A stretch of DNA of 64,000 bases from Cyprinodon diabolis (GCA_030533445.1 CM060073.1:37961428-38025427); one strand, 5' to 3'; shown: positions 11,065 to 24,028, numbered from the stretch's first letter. Program-made: numbers and translations. Notes: a model not told the origin generated them from the letters alone.

Positions 11065-12258
11065 GTGTTGATGAGGAAACTGATATTGAACGTTGTTGTT
11101 CTTCTAACTCAGTGTTGGGACTCCTTGGTTCAGCAGCTACAAATTGAAACTATTCCTCTAAACCAGCCACTCTGTGTCTCCGCTATTGATGGGAAGAGAC
11201 TCCACCAGGTTACCCACCAAACGCAACCCCTCGAGCTGTTAATCTCAGGTAACCATTGTGAAACCTTAACATTTTTTGTTCTTCCCTCTGCATGTTCTCC
11301 TCTGGTGCTTGGTTTTGAGTGGCTGGAACGACATAACCCCCATATTAACTGGAAAGATCGCCATATTGAATCTTGGTCGACCTCTTGTCATGAAACATGC
11401 CTCCGTTCGGCAGCTCCCACTGTGAGGTCTCCTAGAGGCGGGGGGGAAATGGACTCTCCTGACCTTACTTCTGTCCCTTCCGAGTACCATGATCTAGCTC
11501 CCGTCTTCAGTAAGGTCAGTGCTACGTCCCTTCCACCTCACAGACCATATGATTGTGCGATTGAACTATTAACAGGAGCTCCCCTACCCAGCAGCAGACT
11601 ATACAATATTTCCAAACCAGAACGTGAGACAATGGAGAAATATATTAACGAGTCATTAGCTGCTGGGATAATCCGTCCCTCTTCTTCTCCGCTGGGTGCT
11701 GGTTTCTTTTTTGTTGGCAAAAAGGATGGTTCACTAAGACCTTGTATCGACTACAGAGGCCTGAACCAAATAACTGTTAAGAATAAGTACCCACTTCCAT
11801 TGCTAGGATCAGCCTTCGAACCAGTACAAGGGGCTACTGTCTTTACTAAGCTCGACTTAAGGAACGCTTATCACCTTCTCAGGATAAGAGATGGAGATGA
11901 ATGGAAGACAGCCTTCAAGACTCCCTTAGGCCAGTTCGAATATCTAGTCATGCCTTTTGGTCTCACTAACGCCCCTGCATGCTTTCAAGCCTTGGTAAAC
12001 GATGTTCTCAGAGACTTTTTAAATGTATTTGTTTTCATCTACATCAATGACATCCTGATTTATTCTAAAGATCTTTCTGAACATAAGAAACATGTCCGCC
12101 TGGTCCTGCAAAGATTATTAGAAAACAAACTTTTTGTCAAAGCTGAAAAATACGAGTTTCATCAACAATCAGTCACCTTTTTGGGGTTTGTGCTCGAGGG
12201 CGGGCAGGTTAAGCCTTCTGAAGAAAAGATAAGCAGTTTTGGAGTGGCCGGTACCTGA
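11065..12258 (+). pseudogene. Gypsy pol fragment: protease remnant and reverse transcriptase
   Basis: An open stretch of 397 codons. Residues about 25-95 match the C-terminal part of a gypsy aspartic protease (ending [11 protein letters not shown]), without the active-site Asp-Ser-Gly segment. The RT follows: [18 protein letters not shown] (about 219-236), the motif A region [10 protein letters not shown], and the [15 protein letters not shown] motif. At residue 328 (codon 12046-12048, AAT) the first Asp of the YxDD catalytic box is Asn, giving YIND, which should abolish polymerase activity. The frame is lost just before 12258, where sequence that continues into the RT connection region switches frame. 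Confidence 0.9.
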
Positions 12259-13094
12259 AAACCGTAAACAGCTGCAGAGATTCCTGGGTTTCGCCAATTT
12301 CTACCGAAGATTTATCAGGAATTAGTCAGACAGCTCTTCCTCTAACTTCTCTAACTTCAGTCAAAAAGACCTTCCAGTGGACCCCCGAAGCACAAAATGC
12401 ATTTGACAAACTTAAGACTTTGTTTTCCAGAGCCCCTGTGTTAATCCAGCCCGATCCAACCAAGCAATTCATCCTTGAAGTGGACGCTTCCGACTCTGGT
12501 GTAGGAGCAGTATTATCCCAAAGACTCGACACAGATCAAAGAGTTCACCCATGTGCCTTCTTTTCTCATAGACTTTCCCCTGCTGAGCAAAACTACGACG
12601 TTGGTGACCGCGAACTCTTGGCCATCAAACTGGCATTGGAAGAGTGGAGACACTGGCTTGAGGGAGCTGAGCACCCGGTTCTTGTATGGACTGATCACAA
12701 GAACCTAGCCTACATCCAGTCTACCAAACAAGCCAACCCTCGTCAGTCAAGGTGGTCTCTTTTCTTCTCTCGCTTCAATCTTATAATCTCTTACAGACCC
12801 GGATCCAAGAACATCAAACCCGATTCTCTCTCTCGTCTTTATTCCGTTGATCAATCCGAGACGCCTGAAACTGTCCTTCCCGCTTCCTGCACTGTTGGAG
12901 TGGTTACCTGGGAGATCACCGATCTTATTAACTCTGCCCTGGCTTCTGAACCTGAACCAGGTAACGGTCCTCCAAACCGAACTTATGTCCCTTCTTCGGT
13001 CAGATCTCGCCTAATCCAGTGGATGCATACAGCCAAATTTTCCGCTCATCCGGGGGTGAGCAGAACCATCGCCTTAATCTCTAGACGTTTCTGA
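12259..13094 (+). pseudogene. Gypsy pol fragment: RNase H and integrase N-terminus
   Basis: Continuation of pol in another frame. Around 12280-12320 the connection region ([16 protein letters not shown]) is followed by an in-frame TAG at 12319-12321. From 12420 an open stretch of 224 codons covers RNase [18 protein letters not shown] carries the first Asp, [14 protein letters not shown] the Glu and [10 protein letters not shown] the next Asp. It then runs to the start of the integrase zinc finger ([12 protein letters not shown]). It ends at a TGA (13092-13094). The frame on the other side continues unchanged, so this is a single nonsense codon and not a domain boundary. Confidence 0.88.
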
Positions 13095-14108
13095 TGGCCT
13101 ACCCTGCACAAGGATGTCAAGGAATATGTTTTGGCTTGTTCTACCTGCGCCAGAAATAAGACCTCACATCAACCACCCTCAGGTCTGTTGCATCCTCTTC
13201 CTGTTCCCACGCGTCCATGGTCTCACATCGCTATTGATTTTGTCACTGGTCTTCCCATCTCCCGAGGTATGTCCACAATTTTTACCATCGTCGACCGATT
13301 TTCAAAGTCTTGCCATCTGATCCCCCTCAGGAAACTTCCCACGGCCTTTCAAACTGCCCAGCTCCTGGTTAAACACGTCTTTCGTCTTCATGGAATCCCT
13401 CAAGAAATTCTCTCGGACCGTGGACCCCAGTTCGTTTCTCAAGTCTGGAAGGCTTTCTGTTCAGCACTCAACTGTAAGTCTTCACTCACCTCAGGTTATC
13501 ATCCACAGTCTAACGGTCAAACCGAAAGAATGAACCAGCAGCTCAAATCTACCCTTCGTTGTCTCACTTCCAATAACGCCACCGACTGGAGCCAATACAT
13601 CACATGGATTGAATACGCCCACAACTCTCTCAAGTCAGCTTCCACCGGCCAGTCACCATTTCAGGATATTCTTGGTTATCAACCTCCACTTTTTCCTGCA
13701 GACGAGAGAGAGATTTCGGTGCAATCAGTCAACCAACACATCCGTCGATGTCAACGCATCTGGAGAGACACCATCGCTTCACTCAATCGTTGCTCGGAAA
13801 CTACGAAACGCTTCGCTGACTCAAAGAGACGTCCTGCCCCAGAGTACTCGGTTGGACAAGAGGTATGGCTTTCCACTCGGGACATCCCCCTCAAGGGGAT
13901 GTCTCGCAAGCTTTCACCTAGATACATTGGTCCATACAAAATTGCCCAGGTTATCAATCCGTCAGCCATACGCCTGCAACTTCCCCCAACTCTTCGCATC
14001 CATCCCACGTTCCACGTCTCTCAGGTCAAACCAGTCATCTCTAGTCCTTTGTCGGTCCGGAGGATCGCCAGTGGGTTCCTGGCTCCTACATCCTCGACCC
14101 ATCTTTGA
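13095..14108 (+). pseudogene. Gypsy pol fragment: integrase
   Basis: Same frame as the preceding piece after the premature TGA. It contains the second half of the zinc-binding region (CSTCARNK), then the integrase core with the first Asp in [10 protein letters not shown], the second in LSDRGPQF and the Glu in [14 protein letters not shown]. Thirty-five residues separate the last two, giving D,D35E. The C-terminal domain continues to the [11 protein letters not shown] motif, after which the frame degrades. A shifted frame encodes [13 protein letters not shown] (about 14066-14105), the expected end of a chromodomain, so most of that domain has been deleted. Confidence 0.88.
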
Positions 14109-14291
14109 TCGAGGAGTATGAGCGCTCCCTCCCTTCGACGTCTTCTGGACCGCCAAGAGGCGGTCGTTGAGAGGGGGGTACTGTTGGGATCTGGAGAAGT
14201 TCCACCTTTCTCCAGCAGAGTCCGCCGTGGATCCTCCTGAGCTGAGCCTTCGACACACCTGAGGCGCATCTCATCATCAGAGGATCCACAG

Positions 14292-14298
14292 TATATAA
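14292..14298 (+). promoter_or_regulatory. LTR TATA box
   Basis: TATATAA about 110 bp into the LTR, a plausible Pol II promoter for the retrotransposon. Activity is inferred from position only. Confidence 0.5.
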
Positions 14299-14816
14299 CC
14301 TGCCTTCAGACCTTGCCTCAACGCCGCAGTGTTTATCCAGTTTGGTTAGCACCTGAGCCTAGCTTCTTCTGTGAACCTTTGTTGCTCCTGATTCCTGATT
14401 GGATTCTAATCCATCTTTGTCTCTGCTTTCAGGAATCCAGTTTTTCCTTGTAAGCTCTGCATGAGCTTAACCTGCCGAGCCAGCCCTCTGAGCCAAACCT
14501 GAAGACCCTTCTCTGGATTCTCATGCAGCTCTGCACTAAGAGCTGGAAACCCAAAGCCAAGGTCTGCCCTCACGCTAGAAGTAAGACGCTGAAGCGGTTA
14601 TTGGACTCTGCTGAACTAAACAGTCTCTGGACCCAACAGTTCCTCTCTCAAAGCCAAACCCGGACACCTCAAGGTATAAATCTGAAACTCTCAAACTCAT
14701 CTGCTCATCTGCTCTCATCTGCTTCCAAGCTAACTGAACTGTCATCCTCACAGACTCCAGTGAACCTGCCCCCAGGCCTGAACCAGTACCAGTGTTTATT
14801 CCATGTACTTGTGTTC

Positions 14817-14822
14817 AATAAA
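14817..14822 (+). promoter_or_regulatory. LTR polyadenylation signal
   Basis: AATAAA about 70 bp before the LTR end, downstream of the TATA box as expected for an LTR that defines both start and end of the transcript. Confidence 0.6.
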
Positions 14823-17800
14823 TCTTGTTAAACTTTTCATCTGTTTCCGTGGTGTTCTGCATACTGGGCTTTTCTGAAACCCATCATGACACTCAGACCT
14901 TTTTACTTATCCCTGCTAGTGTTTGAACACTGCAAAAATAATAATATATATCTATATATCTATATATATATATAGATATATAGATATGCTTTATATATTA
15001 ATAAGAAAGTACTTTTGACTGTCTATTTATACCCTTTGTGTAAAACCAATCAGAAAATGTAATGTGAAATACATGCAAATATTTTAAAAGTTCTACAGGA
15101 GTTGCAAACTTTAATGCAGCTATTTATTCGAAATATATATGCTCTGAATCTGCACTCAGAGTCAGCATTTGTGCTCTCACTCATAAGCCCAAGTGAAACA
15201 TAAGTGGGGATACAAACCATTTTGGAAAAGAGTTTTGATTTTTTTTTTTTAAATAAAAAAAATTCAGGTCATGGAAAAATGTTTTAAAATTAACCTTTAC
15301 TAGTTGACAATCTCAAAGTGCTAAAAAAAAGCAAAAAATAAAATTATGAAAATATGTAAAGTTGAAGGTAAATACAAATATACAAAAATATCATAAAAGA
15401 TGTGAGAGTTGTCTTCATCTATCAATTGCACTCCCCAGCTTTCCTGACAAAAAGCGTCAGATGAAAGCAGATTACGCTCTAAACAGCTGGATTTACCTCC
15501 ACCAGCTCCTCTTAGCAGCAGCTTGACAAGGAAGATTGCAAAACAACATAGGTGCATAATAACTTTAGAAAACTAAAGGATTTTACACAAATAACTTGTC
15601 TAGCACTGTCTGTTTGGACTTCTTAAAGGCAGGTTGCCACAAATGATGTAATATAGATTATTCATCTTATTAAGGAGAGCACAGATATGTTAAATCTACA
15701 CTTGGTATTACGGTACTAACTGCTCTTGGTTGATAAGGAAAGTTGTAAACAACATTCTCAGAGAGACCCAGGAGACAGAGGGAACTGTTAGAGCAAATCA
15801 ATACAAAACAATACCAAAATAAGCTCAACGCCATCTGATAACCTTATTAGGAAATATTGCTAGTAACAGATGGATCGATTTCAGAATTTCAGATGTCTAT
15901 GTCAAAAAGGGAAGAAATAATGAAAGAAAACAAAACAATGTATAATTCTACCAAGTTTATATATATATATATATTTTACAGGGTCATCACACATTTGATG
16001 ACCCTGTAGTTATTCTTACCTTAAGGAACCTTGCCTAATAATTTTTAAGGCAGAAAAAAACTTTCTAAGCTGATGTTAGAGTCATGAGGGATAATCCTAT
16101 TTAAAAATGCTCTGCTGACTCAGTTTAGCTGTAGCCTGTTGCTAGCTGCTATGTAGGACACAGTGTCCAGCAGAGTCCAGTTCACTTCACAAGTAGGATG
16201 GAAACACAGGGCACGGGGCCCAGGTTTGCACAAAAAGCCAACACATAGGTGCCACTTCCATGCTTCAGTCATTCCCACTCTGCCACATAGTCTGCTTCTT
16301 TTCCTACTCTCCATGTTTGCAAAATACGTGCTCTGATTTCTCTTCTTAACATTATCAGAAAAAAAGATCTCTTAGAAGACAGTTGGCCTGTTAGATATTT
16401 TTTTTTCTTTGCTCCTTAGGCCTTTATACTGCTTCCAGCAGCACATACTGTTCCTATTTCATTCCCTCTATTTCTTCCACCCAAGCACATCTGTCTCCTT
16501 CTCATCTATGAACAATTTGAGTTTTCCAACCATGTAAGCAAATTCCACTCTGGATGGGACAGAGCTCCCACAGTAAGAGCAGGTTCCCAGAGCCAAATGG
16601 AGACCAACTGCAAAAGGCTAGCTGCATTTTCGGATACCACCATGACAGAGAAAATAAAAAAGAGCATGTGGGCGCAATTTAAAATGGAAACTAAATATAT
16701 GAATCTTTCTTTGAATGCTTGTTCTTTCTCAGCTGTTTGGAATAGTTTTCATTTTTAACAGGATGGGCCTATTTTTCTTAATAACTTTCAGTTTATAGTT
16801 TGTATTTCAGCATGCTGTCTCAGTTTGAAAAGATAAACTAAGTAGATAGACTTAAGAAAAAAGTCAAACAAAATATAAAAAAACAACCACAGTACTGACA
16901 TTAGTGCCTCAATGCCTCGCAGCTGTAGTAACAATGAGCTACAATATGGATGCAATATAAGCGTATATGAGCCCAACTAGCAATAAAAAAGCCAAAACAG
17001 AACCAAAATCTGGGGAAATTAATCATTAAATATATTTACAACAATATTTTATTCCATGCAAAATACATGATGATAAATATCTCCAGCTTCAGCATTGGAA
17101 GAGACCAATGTAACAATTGTACAAATGCTATAAAACAATTCAAACAAAATAAACTTGTCTGGATAACAGATACAACCTTGATACCCCAAGCAGGGGAACA
17201 ATAAACATCCGGGAGAAATTGCTTAAATAGGCATTTGAGTTTGTGGTTAACCTTAATAGGCAAAATTGGATGAAGTTCAGAAGGCACTGTAAACAATAAA
17301 GCACTTTGCAATAAAACCTTATCCATCACATGTATTTGTTTATTCTTTTTCTGGCCAATCAGCGATTGAAAATCATGCGTCCATGAAGCAAATGCTGCTG
17401 TAAAAAGCTTGTATCAAAAAGAACATCAAGTCTCATAAACACTGTTAATGGTTTTCTGAGCTAGGTTGTGATAAGGGTTTTACTGATAACATTTTAATAT
17501 CCCTAACTTTAGGTTTAGAGCGCCTTCTTTTCCCTGCCACGGGGCAGAGTTCCAGTCATTCCCTGAGATACAGGAACGTCTGCAAGAGGTACACAAGCAG
17601 ACTTTGGCATGATGGCCTGATCCTCCTGACGTCAGCAATCCTGCTATATTTCACACAGTCCTGTGGGTTTAACATGTGGGCTTCTCACACTCATGCACCA
17701 GCAGAAAGATTAGTCCTCATCTTATCACACCAGTTGTTTGCTGCTGTAAGGATTTTGAAAACCTGACCTCTATATGCACTGTGCATAAATTTAATCAGCT

Positions 17801-18194
17801 AATTGGAAATATCAATGTTGAATCTGCATTTTAAAAATAATTATTGAATAAGTTATTATTTCTCTTAAAGCTAATTAGTAAAAAAGGAATGAAGAAGGAG
17901 GCTTGAGACATATTAGATAAATTCTGCAGAAAAATGAAGTCATAATTAGTTGCTTAATATGAACTTTTAAAAAACATGTATCCAGATTACATGGTAACTT
18001 GAATATTTAATTATTTAAATGCATTATTTAATAACAGCACATTTTGTCTTCAGCAGAACAGTATTACTTACTGAAATCTTTTCTTGTATTATTTAGTTTC
18101 TTGTACTTGCCACTGAAACGCCTGAATTTCTCCACTAAAGAACAATAAAGGGTATATTTGTTGTTCTTCTACACCTCCTAGCCTGGGATCTTTT

Positions 18195-18400
18195 GACATG
18201 GAGCTTGCATGTGCCCCCCATGTGTGGGTTAAAGCATGGACTTAGACAGCCTGCCAGTGTCCAAAAACATGACTGCACTTAGGTATGAGTGTATGCACGT
18301 TTGCTTGTTTGTCCTGTCCTGCCCTGTCTATGTTGTCCTGTAATGGAGTAACAACCTGTACAGGTTGTACCCCACCTCTGGCCTAGTTATGCAGATAATA
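18195..18400 (+). repeat. Teleost interspersed repeat, copy 1
   Basis: Degenerate copy of a very common fish repeat, recognised by GGAGCTTGCATGTGCCC, GTCCAAAAACATGACTG, TATGAGTGTATGCACG and CCTGTACAGGTTGTACCCC in order. The family name is not assigned. Confidence 0.6.
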
Positions 18401-18639
18401 TGCATGTATATGCACAGCATTTTGGCAAAAGATACAAATAAAAAAAAATGCAATATGTTTAGTGTGCAAGTTTTATGATTTGTTGTACTGTATGCCTTTT
18501 GTGTGTAAACAAGATTATGTTGAGTCATCAAGCCTCCAGATAACAGATACAAGTTACTGCGAACCTTGTTAAATTTTTCCTCAAACTTTGACCAGTCAGT
18601 GCTGCCAAGGTTCTGCCTTTAAATATGAATACACTTTAA

Positions 18640-18890
18640 AGTCAAGGCTGTGCAGTTGTTAGCACAGCTGTCCTGGCCTTTCAGAGTGGATTTCATCTGT
18701 TTTCTCTGGGTGTTCAGGCATGTTGGTTTAATTGGAGATTCTATATTATCCTTTAATATAAATGTTCCAAATAGGTTATTTTTGGGGTGGACTGGTCAGC
18801 TCTCCGGGTTGTACACTCCCTTACCCAGACACTGTCCCACAGTAACCCTGGGCTGCAACATGCAGGCATAAACAATGGATAAGGGATGCA
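18640..18890 (+). repeat. Teleost interspersed repeat, copy 2 (more diverged)
   Basis: Second copy of the same repeat type. It starts near GGCTGTGCAGTTGTTAGCAC (18646-18665), which resembles the 5' end of the family. GGTTTAATTGGAGATTC follows, then a GTTGTACACTCCCTTACCC block, and finally an AATGGATAAGGGATG tail. Copies 1 and 2 lie head to tail within 700 bp. Confidence 0.5.
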
Positions 18891-20773
18891 CATTTTGGAT
18901 GTGTCCCAAATGTAACCCACCTGAATAAAATGGCTGATTTGGCTCCACGTGAGTCAGTCCTGCTAATATCCTAATCAGCTAAGTCAGGTGTGCACTGATG
19001 CAGAAACTTGTTTAAAAGTCGAAGCACGGATGGACTGAAGTGTGGTACATGTCCAGTGGATGGACAGTGGATATCAACTGCTTAAATTTAATAGTGTTTA
19101 TAGTACAAGAAGTGTATAACCCTAGACAGTGCTGTTTTGTAGTGTTGTCTTTTCTCCTTATACTTGGTTCCTTGTGTCTTTGATTTTAGGTTAAACAAGT
19201 TTTAATTTGTTTTCCTGGTCTATCATATTATAATGCCTAATCACATCCCATGAGCTACGTTGATACCAGTTTACAGCTACAATAATTGGTTGTCTGCACT
19301 GCACCACAGGCCACACACAGTAAAACTGCAAATTGCACTAATTTAGGCTTCAGTTTTTTAACTGAGAGGCTGTGGCAGAGCAAAAAGCAACGAAAGCCTC
19401 CTGATTATCACTGATGCCCAGTGATTACAGCCTGAATGATGAGAGGCTGAAGATGTTTGGCTTGTTTCTTCATGTGTGGGCAAAATGTCTGACTGCCCTG
19501 ACTGTACAGTTCTGATTTACACCACTCATACCTCTTCTGAAAGTTATTTCTGTCCAAACAAAACAAATTAATATTGCACAGATCAAAAGTGTTTGCACAC
19601 ATTTTGGTACATTATTATATCAAGTGCATTTAGGCTTGTTGTCAAATGAATTAGAAGTGGTATACTTTGTCAAATAGACATCCAAGCTGAACAAATATTA
19701 AAAGGTTAGCATTGTTTAAAGCACAATTGTGTTTTATCTAGATTTGTTTTTCTCAACATGTTACTCAAACAGGTAGAATAACTGAGGTGGAATACTTCAC
19801 CTCATTATTTGTCCTGATACTCCTTGAACTTTTCCACATGTAGTAACTCTACAACCAAAAATGCAATAGAGGCTAACATGAAGTGGTGTGTCATTGCAAA
19901 GTGTCGCAAAAACGATTAATATTTTTAGAGAATTGAAAGCATAGAGACAAAGGAACAAAGCAGGCAAGTAATGGTATGCGGTTGTGAAGAGGTTTAAAGC
20001 AAACATGGCGGCATCATATCTGGAGACTCTTTGCATGAGGAAGGACAAGGAAGCTGATCAGAGATGATGGAAAGATGGAAACTGATAAGCATAGAAACTC
20101 CAGGCATAAAATACATTAAGAAAAACATGGTTGGTTTCTCTATTTTAAATATCTATCTATGGTATAAATATGCCGTTTGAGTTGTAAATTGATAAAATAT
20201 GGGATTGAAGGCGCAAAACGATTTTTGCCTAAATCCATTCAAATACTTATTAAAAAAAGACGGTTGATCTCTAGATGTATTTGGGGTTGGTGTGGACGAT
20301 TTTAACAAAAATATAAATTACCATGTGTTTACAAAAAGGCCATTGTGATTTATTTTGATTTTCCTATGCACTAACCGCAAGTATGTAGATGTTTTACTCC
20401 AAGTTTTTATTGTTTTCATGACCCTTAAAGCATGCTTATTCACAGTCTATTGTTACTGTTGCATAGGAAACAGCTTACTTCTACTCGCATGCACATATCT
20501 GCACACTAGTTCGCTGTACTTTTTCTCTTCTCTTCTAAGTGGTGGCAAACACACTTTAAGCACAATACTACCACCTAAAGCACTGGAGGGAAAAAGCAAG
20601 ATGTCTTACACCTATTAAATTTAATGTGACCAAAATGAAGAGCCTCTGGGATTTGGAAATTATATTTTGTAAAATTCTGATTATATTCCAAATGCATTCA
20701 GTTGTCTAATCCTGGTTTGGAGACAAGTAAAAACAAAAATGAAGAATTGACATTATTGCTCAGACTTATTTAC

Positions 20774-20931
20774 CTGTGCTGTTTGTCCTTCCTCGGTAAA
20801 TGTCATCATAGGCCCTCCATTGCTCAGTTACCTGGTAGGCATGGATAAATATGACCAGCACTGCAACCAAGCATATTAGAGGCACTAACACTGCCGTGCA
20901 AAGAGCCGCATAGATGTTGGGAATGAAACAC
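20774..20931 (-). CDS. adgrv1: ADGRV1 exon (visible exon 9): ECL2 end, TM5, ICL3
   Basis: Acceptor CTCTAG above 20931; donor GTAAAT below 20774. Phase 2 in, phase 1 out, matching both neighbours. The first complete codons give CFIPNIYA. This Cys is the ECL2 cysteine that pairs with the one at the top of TM3 in class B/adhesion GPCRs. TM5 ([20 protein letters not shown]) and FIHAYQ follow. The exon ends in a basic intracellular loop containing [11 protein letters not shown]. Confidence 0.93.
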
Positions 20932-22785
20932 CTAGAGAAGATAAAAGGGAATATGTTAGTGATTAATTGTTACACTTTATATATTAGTCAAGGTGGAATA
21001 AAACACATTAGCTGCCAAGCTTGAAATTGTTCAAAAATAAGTGCTGAAAATCACAAAGAATAATCCCTTTTTGCAATGATGAATTTAACAAATGGATTGA
21101 ACTCTTGGATTTTTTTGGTATGCATTTTTAAGACTTTTCTTCAATAAACCATGAGTAAAATGTTTTTTGATTTCACTTCTAAACCATTCTTCAGATCCAA
21201 AGGCAGTTCATTGCCAAACATTGGCAGTGAAAGGAAAACATGGTCATTATTAACACTAAAGAAAAGCAGGCAAGCTGAGCCTGCTGGTTACAAAACTAAG
21301 GTCATGTGCCCTTCTCATTTCAAAGAATGAAAATAAAAAAATAAATCACACAAACATACTTTCAGTGGTGAAATTTGTCTAACAAAAACAAAAGAAAACA
21401 ATGTGACATGGTTTTTCTTTCACTCAGGAATCTGTATCGTTCAAAAGAAAAAAAAAGAAAGAAAGAAAATAAATTTTTGTCTCTGGGAAATCCAACATGC
21501 TCATATAAACAAGAGTTGCCAAACAAGTGGAGCCAAATGCTCGTGTGATTTTTGTACCTTTTCACAAAACAAACTGGTTTGATAGAAGCAAACACAGATA
21601 GAGCTGGTTCTGTAAACAAATTAAAGCAATGCTAGCCAAAACATAATAAGGTAGGCAAAACAAATGTGAGAACTCTAATGCAAAATTGATGTTTACAACA
21701 CTCGTTTTTATGATGGCGCCCTAATGTTGGGTATTTTTATTTATTATTTTTAAAACTAATAAGTTCTGAGCAAAACTCATAACAAAAACTGGTTATGTTA
21801 GATTAACCCATACATTGATTGGTCCTATATGATCCAGGACTGGGTAGCATTGGGATTTTTTTGCAATAGGGGACTGCTTTTAAAGCAGTTGCTAGATAAA
21901 TGCTAATTAATTCAAGCAATATATAATGTAAATCTGTAGCTGACTGTACATGTGTTGAACTATTTAAATTTGGTTTTTCATGTTTGAATTTTACTGTTTC
22001 ATAATAACATGTTTCCAGTTGTTCTTCCAACAACATCTGAATAAAAACAAACTGTTACTGAACAAAATATTTGTTTGGCTATCGATGAATCATCACCAGG
22101 TCAAGTAACAACAAAGCTCCAATAAGGCACATTAACTGGATCTCTAAACATATTATATTAGATGAAGTTTGGATGAGGGAAAAATACAAATATATTAATT
22201 GCAACCTGAGGTATGAGCACCACTGTAATACTGTTGCACTACTATAAAGTATGCAAATAAAAAGCCTTGTTATTCTAATCATTATGTTCAATCAATTTTA
22301 TTCCCTTTATATGTACTGACCTTAGCCCTCCCAGATACAATTACTTAAAAACACATCTGTGACGTAGGACCTGAGCTTAGGCTTGTTTATGTCCAGACAG
22401 GGTGAAACTGAGACAGCTGTCTTGGTGAAGAAACAAGAGGCAACCTATTTACTCTGGTGGGAGTAAAAGAGAAGGGTGAATGAATGTAAATGCTGCCTCA
22501 GTCCTTCAAAGAGCAGAGTATGCTCTCCAGGGGTAACTGAATACCCTCCTCTGTGTCCTTAAATCTCTCATGTGTGCAGTCACTGTCTCACACCCACTCA
22601 CAGGAAACACGCTACCTCGCTCAATCCCAAGGATAACAGCCCCACCTAAGACCACCGGCTAGTTTAAGATGTGATTCAGAGTTTTAGAGCAAATCAGGAC
22701 AAAGCTTTGCCCATCAGTGATACCTGCTCGTACATGGAAAATAAAGACAGGAGCACAGAGAAACAGACACACCCAAAGAAGAGAC
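20932..22785. other. ADGRV1 intron, nothing recognised
   Basis: Left part of the 4.5-kb intron between visible exons 8 and 9, up to the Harbinger insertion. AT-rich; no gene, RNA or familiar repeat noticed. Confidence 0.5.
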
Positions 22786-23215
22786 TTTGGGCCGGATCTA
22801 TCAAAGGTTTGCGTGTATAAAAACGTGAGCTATTTCACTGCGCACGCTAAAAAATGTACAAACTGATCTATCAACAGCGTGCTAAAAGGATTTGGTCTTT
22901 AAAACGTGCTAAATAGCGCCTCTTATCCATTTAGTACTTTTTCTGCAATGAATATTCAATATGGGGTGTTTACACGCAAAAGTGCGTCTTGTGGGAGGAG
23001 AACATGTAAATATATTAATTTAGCACTCGCAAAGTGATTTATCAAACCCGACAGCAATTTTGCTAACGGTATCTGACTCTATATTTAACACGTTTCAAAA
23101 GAAGGTGCAAATGGTCTGTATGCGTAATTGCGCACACATGGCAGCGGTTATTGTCGCAAGAAGGAGACACTGAAATGAAGCAAGGAGACGCAGAGAACGC
23201 ATTTTTTCACTCCGT

Positions 23216-23452
23216 GTGAATATTTTTGGAATGAACGAGGAAACGATCATCAAAACATATCGTTTATCCAGCATTGCCATTTTGGAGCTGTTGGGGGAAC
23301 TCCGAATGGATTTGGAGCCAGCCACAAGGAGGACCCACGCAATACCAGATATAACAAAACTCCTTGCAACATTGCACTTTTCTGCATCTGGGATCTCCCA
23401 ATCTCGTTTTTCAGAAGTGCTGTCCGACGTTCTAAATGCCATGTCGCCCTGA
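23216..23452 (+). pseudogene. N-terminal fragment of a Harbinger-like transposase
   Basis: The 78-codon frame reads ETIIKTYRLSSIAILELL, then LRMDLEPATRRTHAIP, then LLATLHFSASGISQS. This follows the pattern of the N-terminal region of HARBI1-like proteins, where a nuclease N-terminus is followed by a 'L-A-T-L-x-F-x-A-x-G' helix. It stops before any DDE residue. The match is from pattern memory only; a profile search would settle it. Confidence 0.6.
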
Positions 23453-23666
23453 CGCCCTACCGGAGAACCCCGACCCCTGCGCCTGTGGAGCAACATGCCA
23501 ATGCTGCGGGTATTCGTACTCGCAGTCATCTCCTCCACAGTCCCATTGTGAGCCATTTGGTATGTGCATTTTTCTACAGGCCAATATAAAACACCTGTTT
23601 TGTTTTTTTTACTGCAGTGAAGTAGAAATTCAGCCACATACCACCTTAGGGAATAAAGGTTGCCAA

Positions 23667-23766
<100 letters not shown>

Positions 23767-24028
23767 GAGGGGTGGGGGTGTCACTGTAAGATTAAAATTT
23801 CTTATTGCACTAGTTTGCACAAACTACAAACTACTTTGCCGCAAACCACAAAACGCGCAAAACCATCATTTAAATAGGGCGTCTCCAACAGTATTGCACC
23901 TGCCAGCAGTTACGCAATCGCTCTTGTTAAATCACCCGCAAACCATGGTTCAGCCCCTCGTGCAAAATTCCAGTTTGCGAGCGCTAATTACTGCACGCAA
24001 AATTGGATCTTGATAAATCCGGCCCTTT

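Larger units (their letters stand above)
11065..14891 (+). mobile_element. 5'-truncated, degenerate Ty3/gypsy LTR retrotransposon
   Basis: A pol-derived region in the order protease remnant, reverse transcriptase, RNase H, integrase, then a purine-rich GAGAGGGGGG tract and a 3' LTR (14182-14891). This domain order is diagnostic of Ty3/gypsy, and the scrap of a chromodomain end suggests a chromovirus. There is no gag, the protease lacks its DSG active-site region, and no 5' LTR is seen, so the copy is truncated on the left near 11065. The coding region carries a frameshift near 12240, stops at 12319 and 13092, a catalytic-residue change in RT and a deletion over the chromodomain. It lies antisense in an ADGRV1 intron and cannot be autonomous. 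Confidence 0.93.
14182..14891 (+). repeat. 3' LTR of the gypsy element
   Basis: About 710 bp that starts TGTTGGGATC directly after a purine-rich GAGAGGGGGG tract and ends ATCATGACA, fitting the TG...CA rule. It contains a TATA-like signal (TATATAA at 14292-14298) and a polyadenylation signal (AATAAA at 14817-14822) in the right order. No partner LTR exists in the window, so age from LTR divergence cannot be measured. Confidence 0.82.
14892..20773. other. ADGRV1 intron, remainder
   Basis: Rest of the 10-kb intron between visible exons 9 and 10. It holds short AT-rich simple sequence (about 14936-14990 and 15959-15976), a perfect hairpin (15977-16008) and two copies of a fish interspersed repeat (18195-18400 and 18640-18890). 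Otherwise nothing recognised. Confidence 0.6.

Noticed and set aside
13609..14121. 170-codon plus-strand ORF overlapping the integrase
   Set aside because: Out of frame with integrase motifs; only its last residues coincide with the shifted chromodomain remnant.
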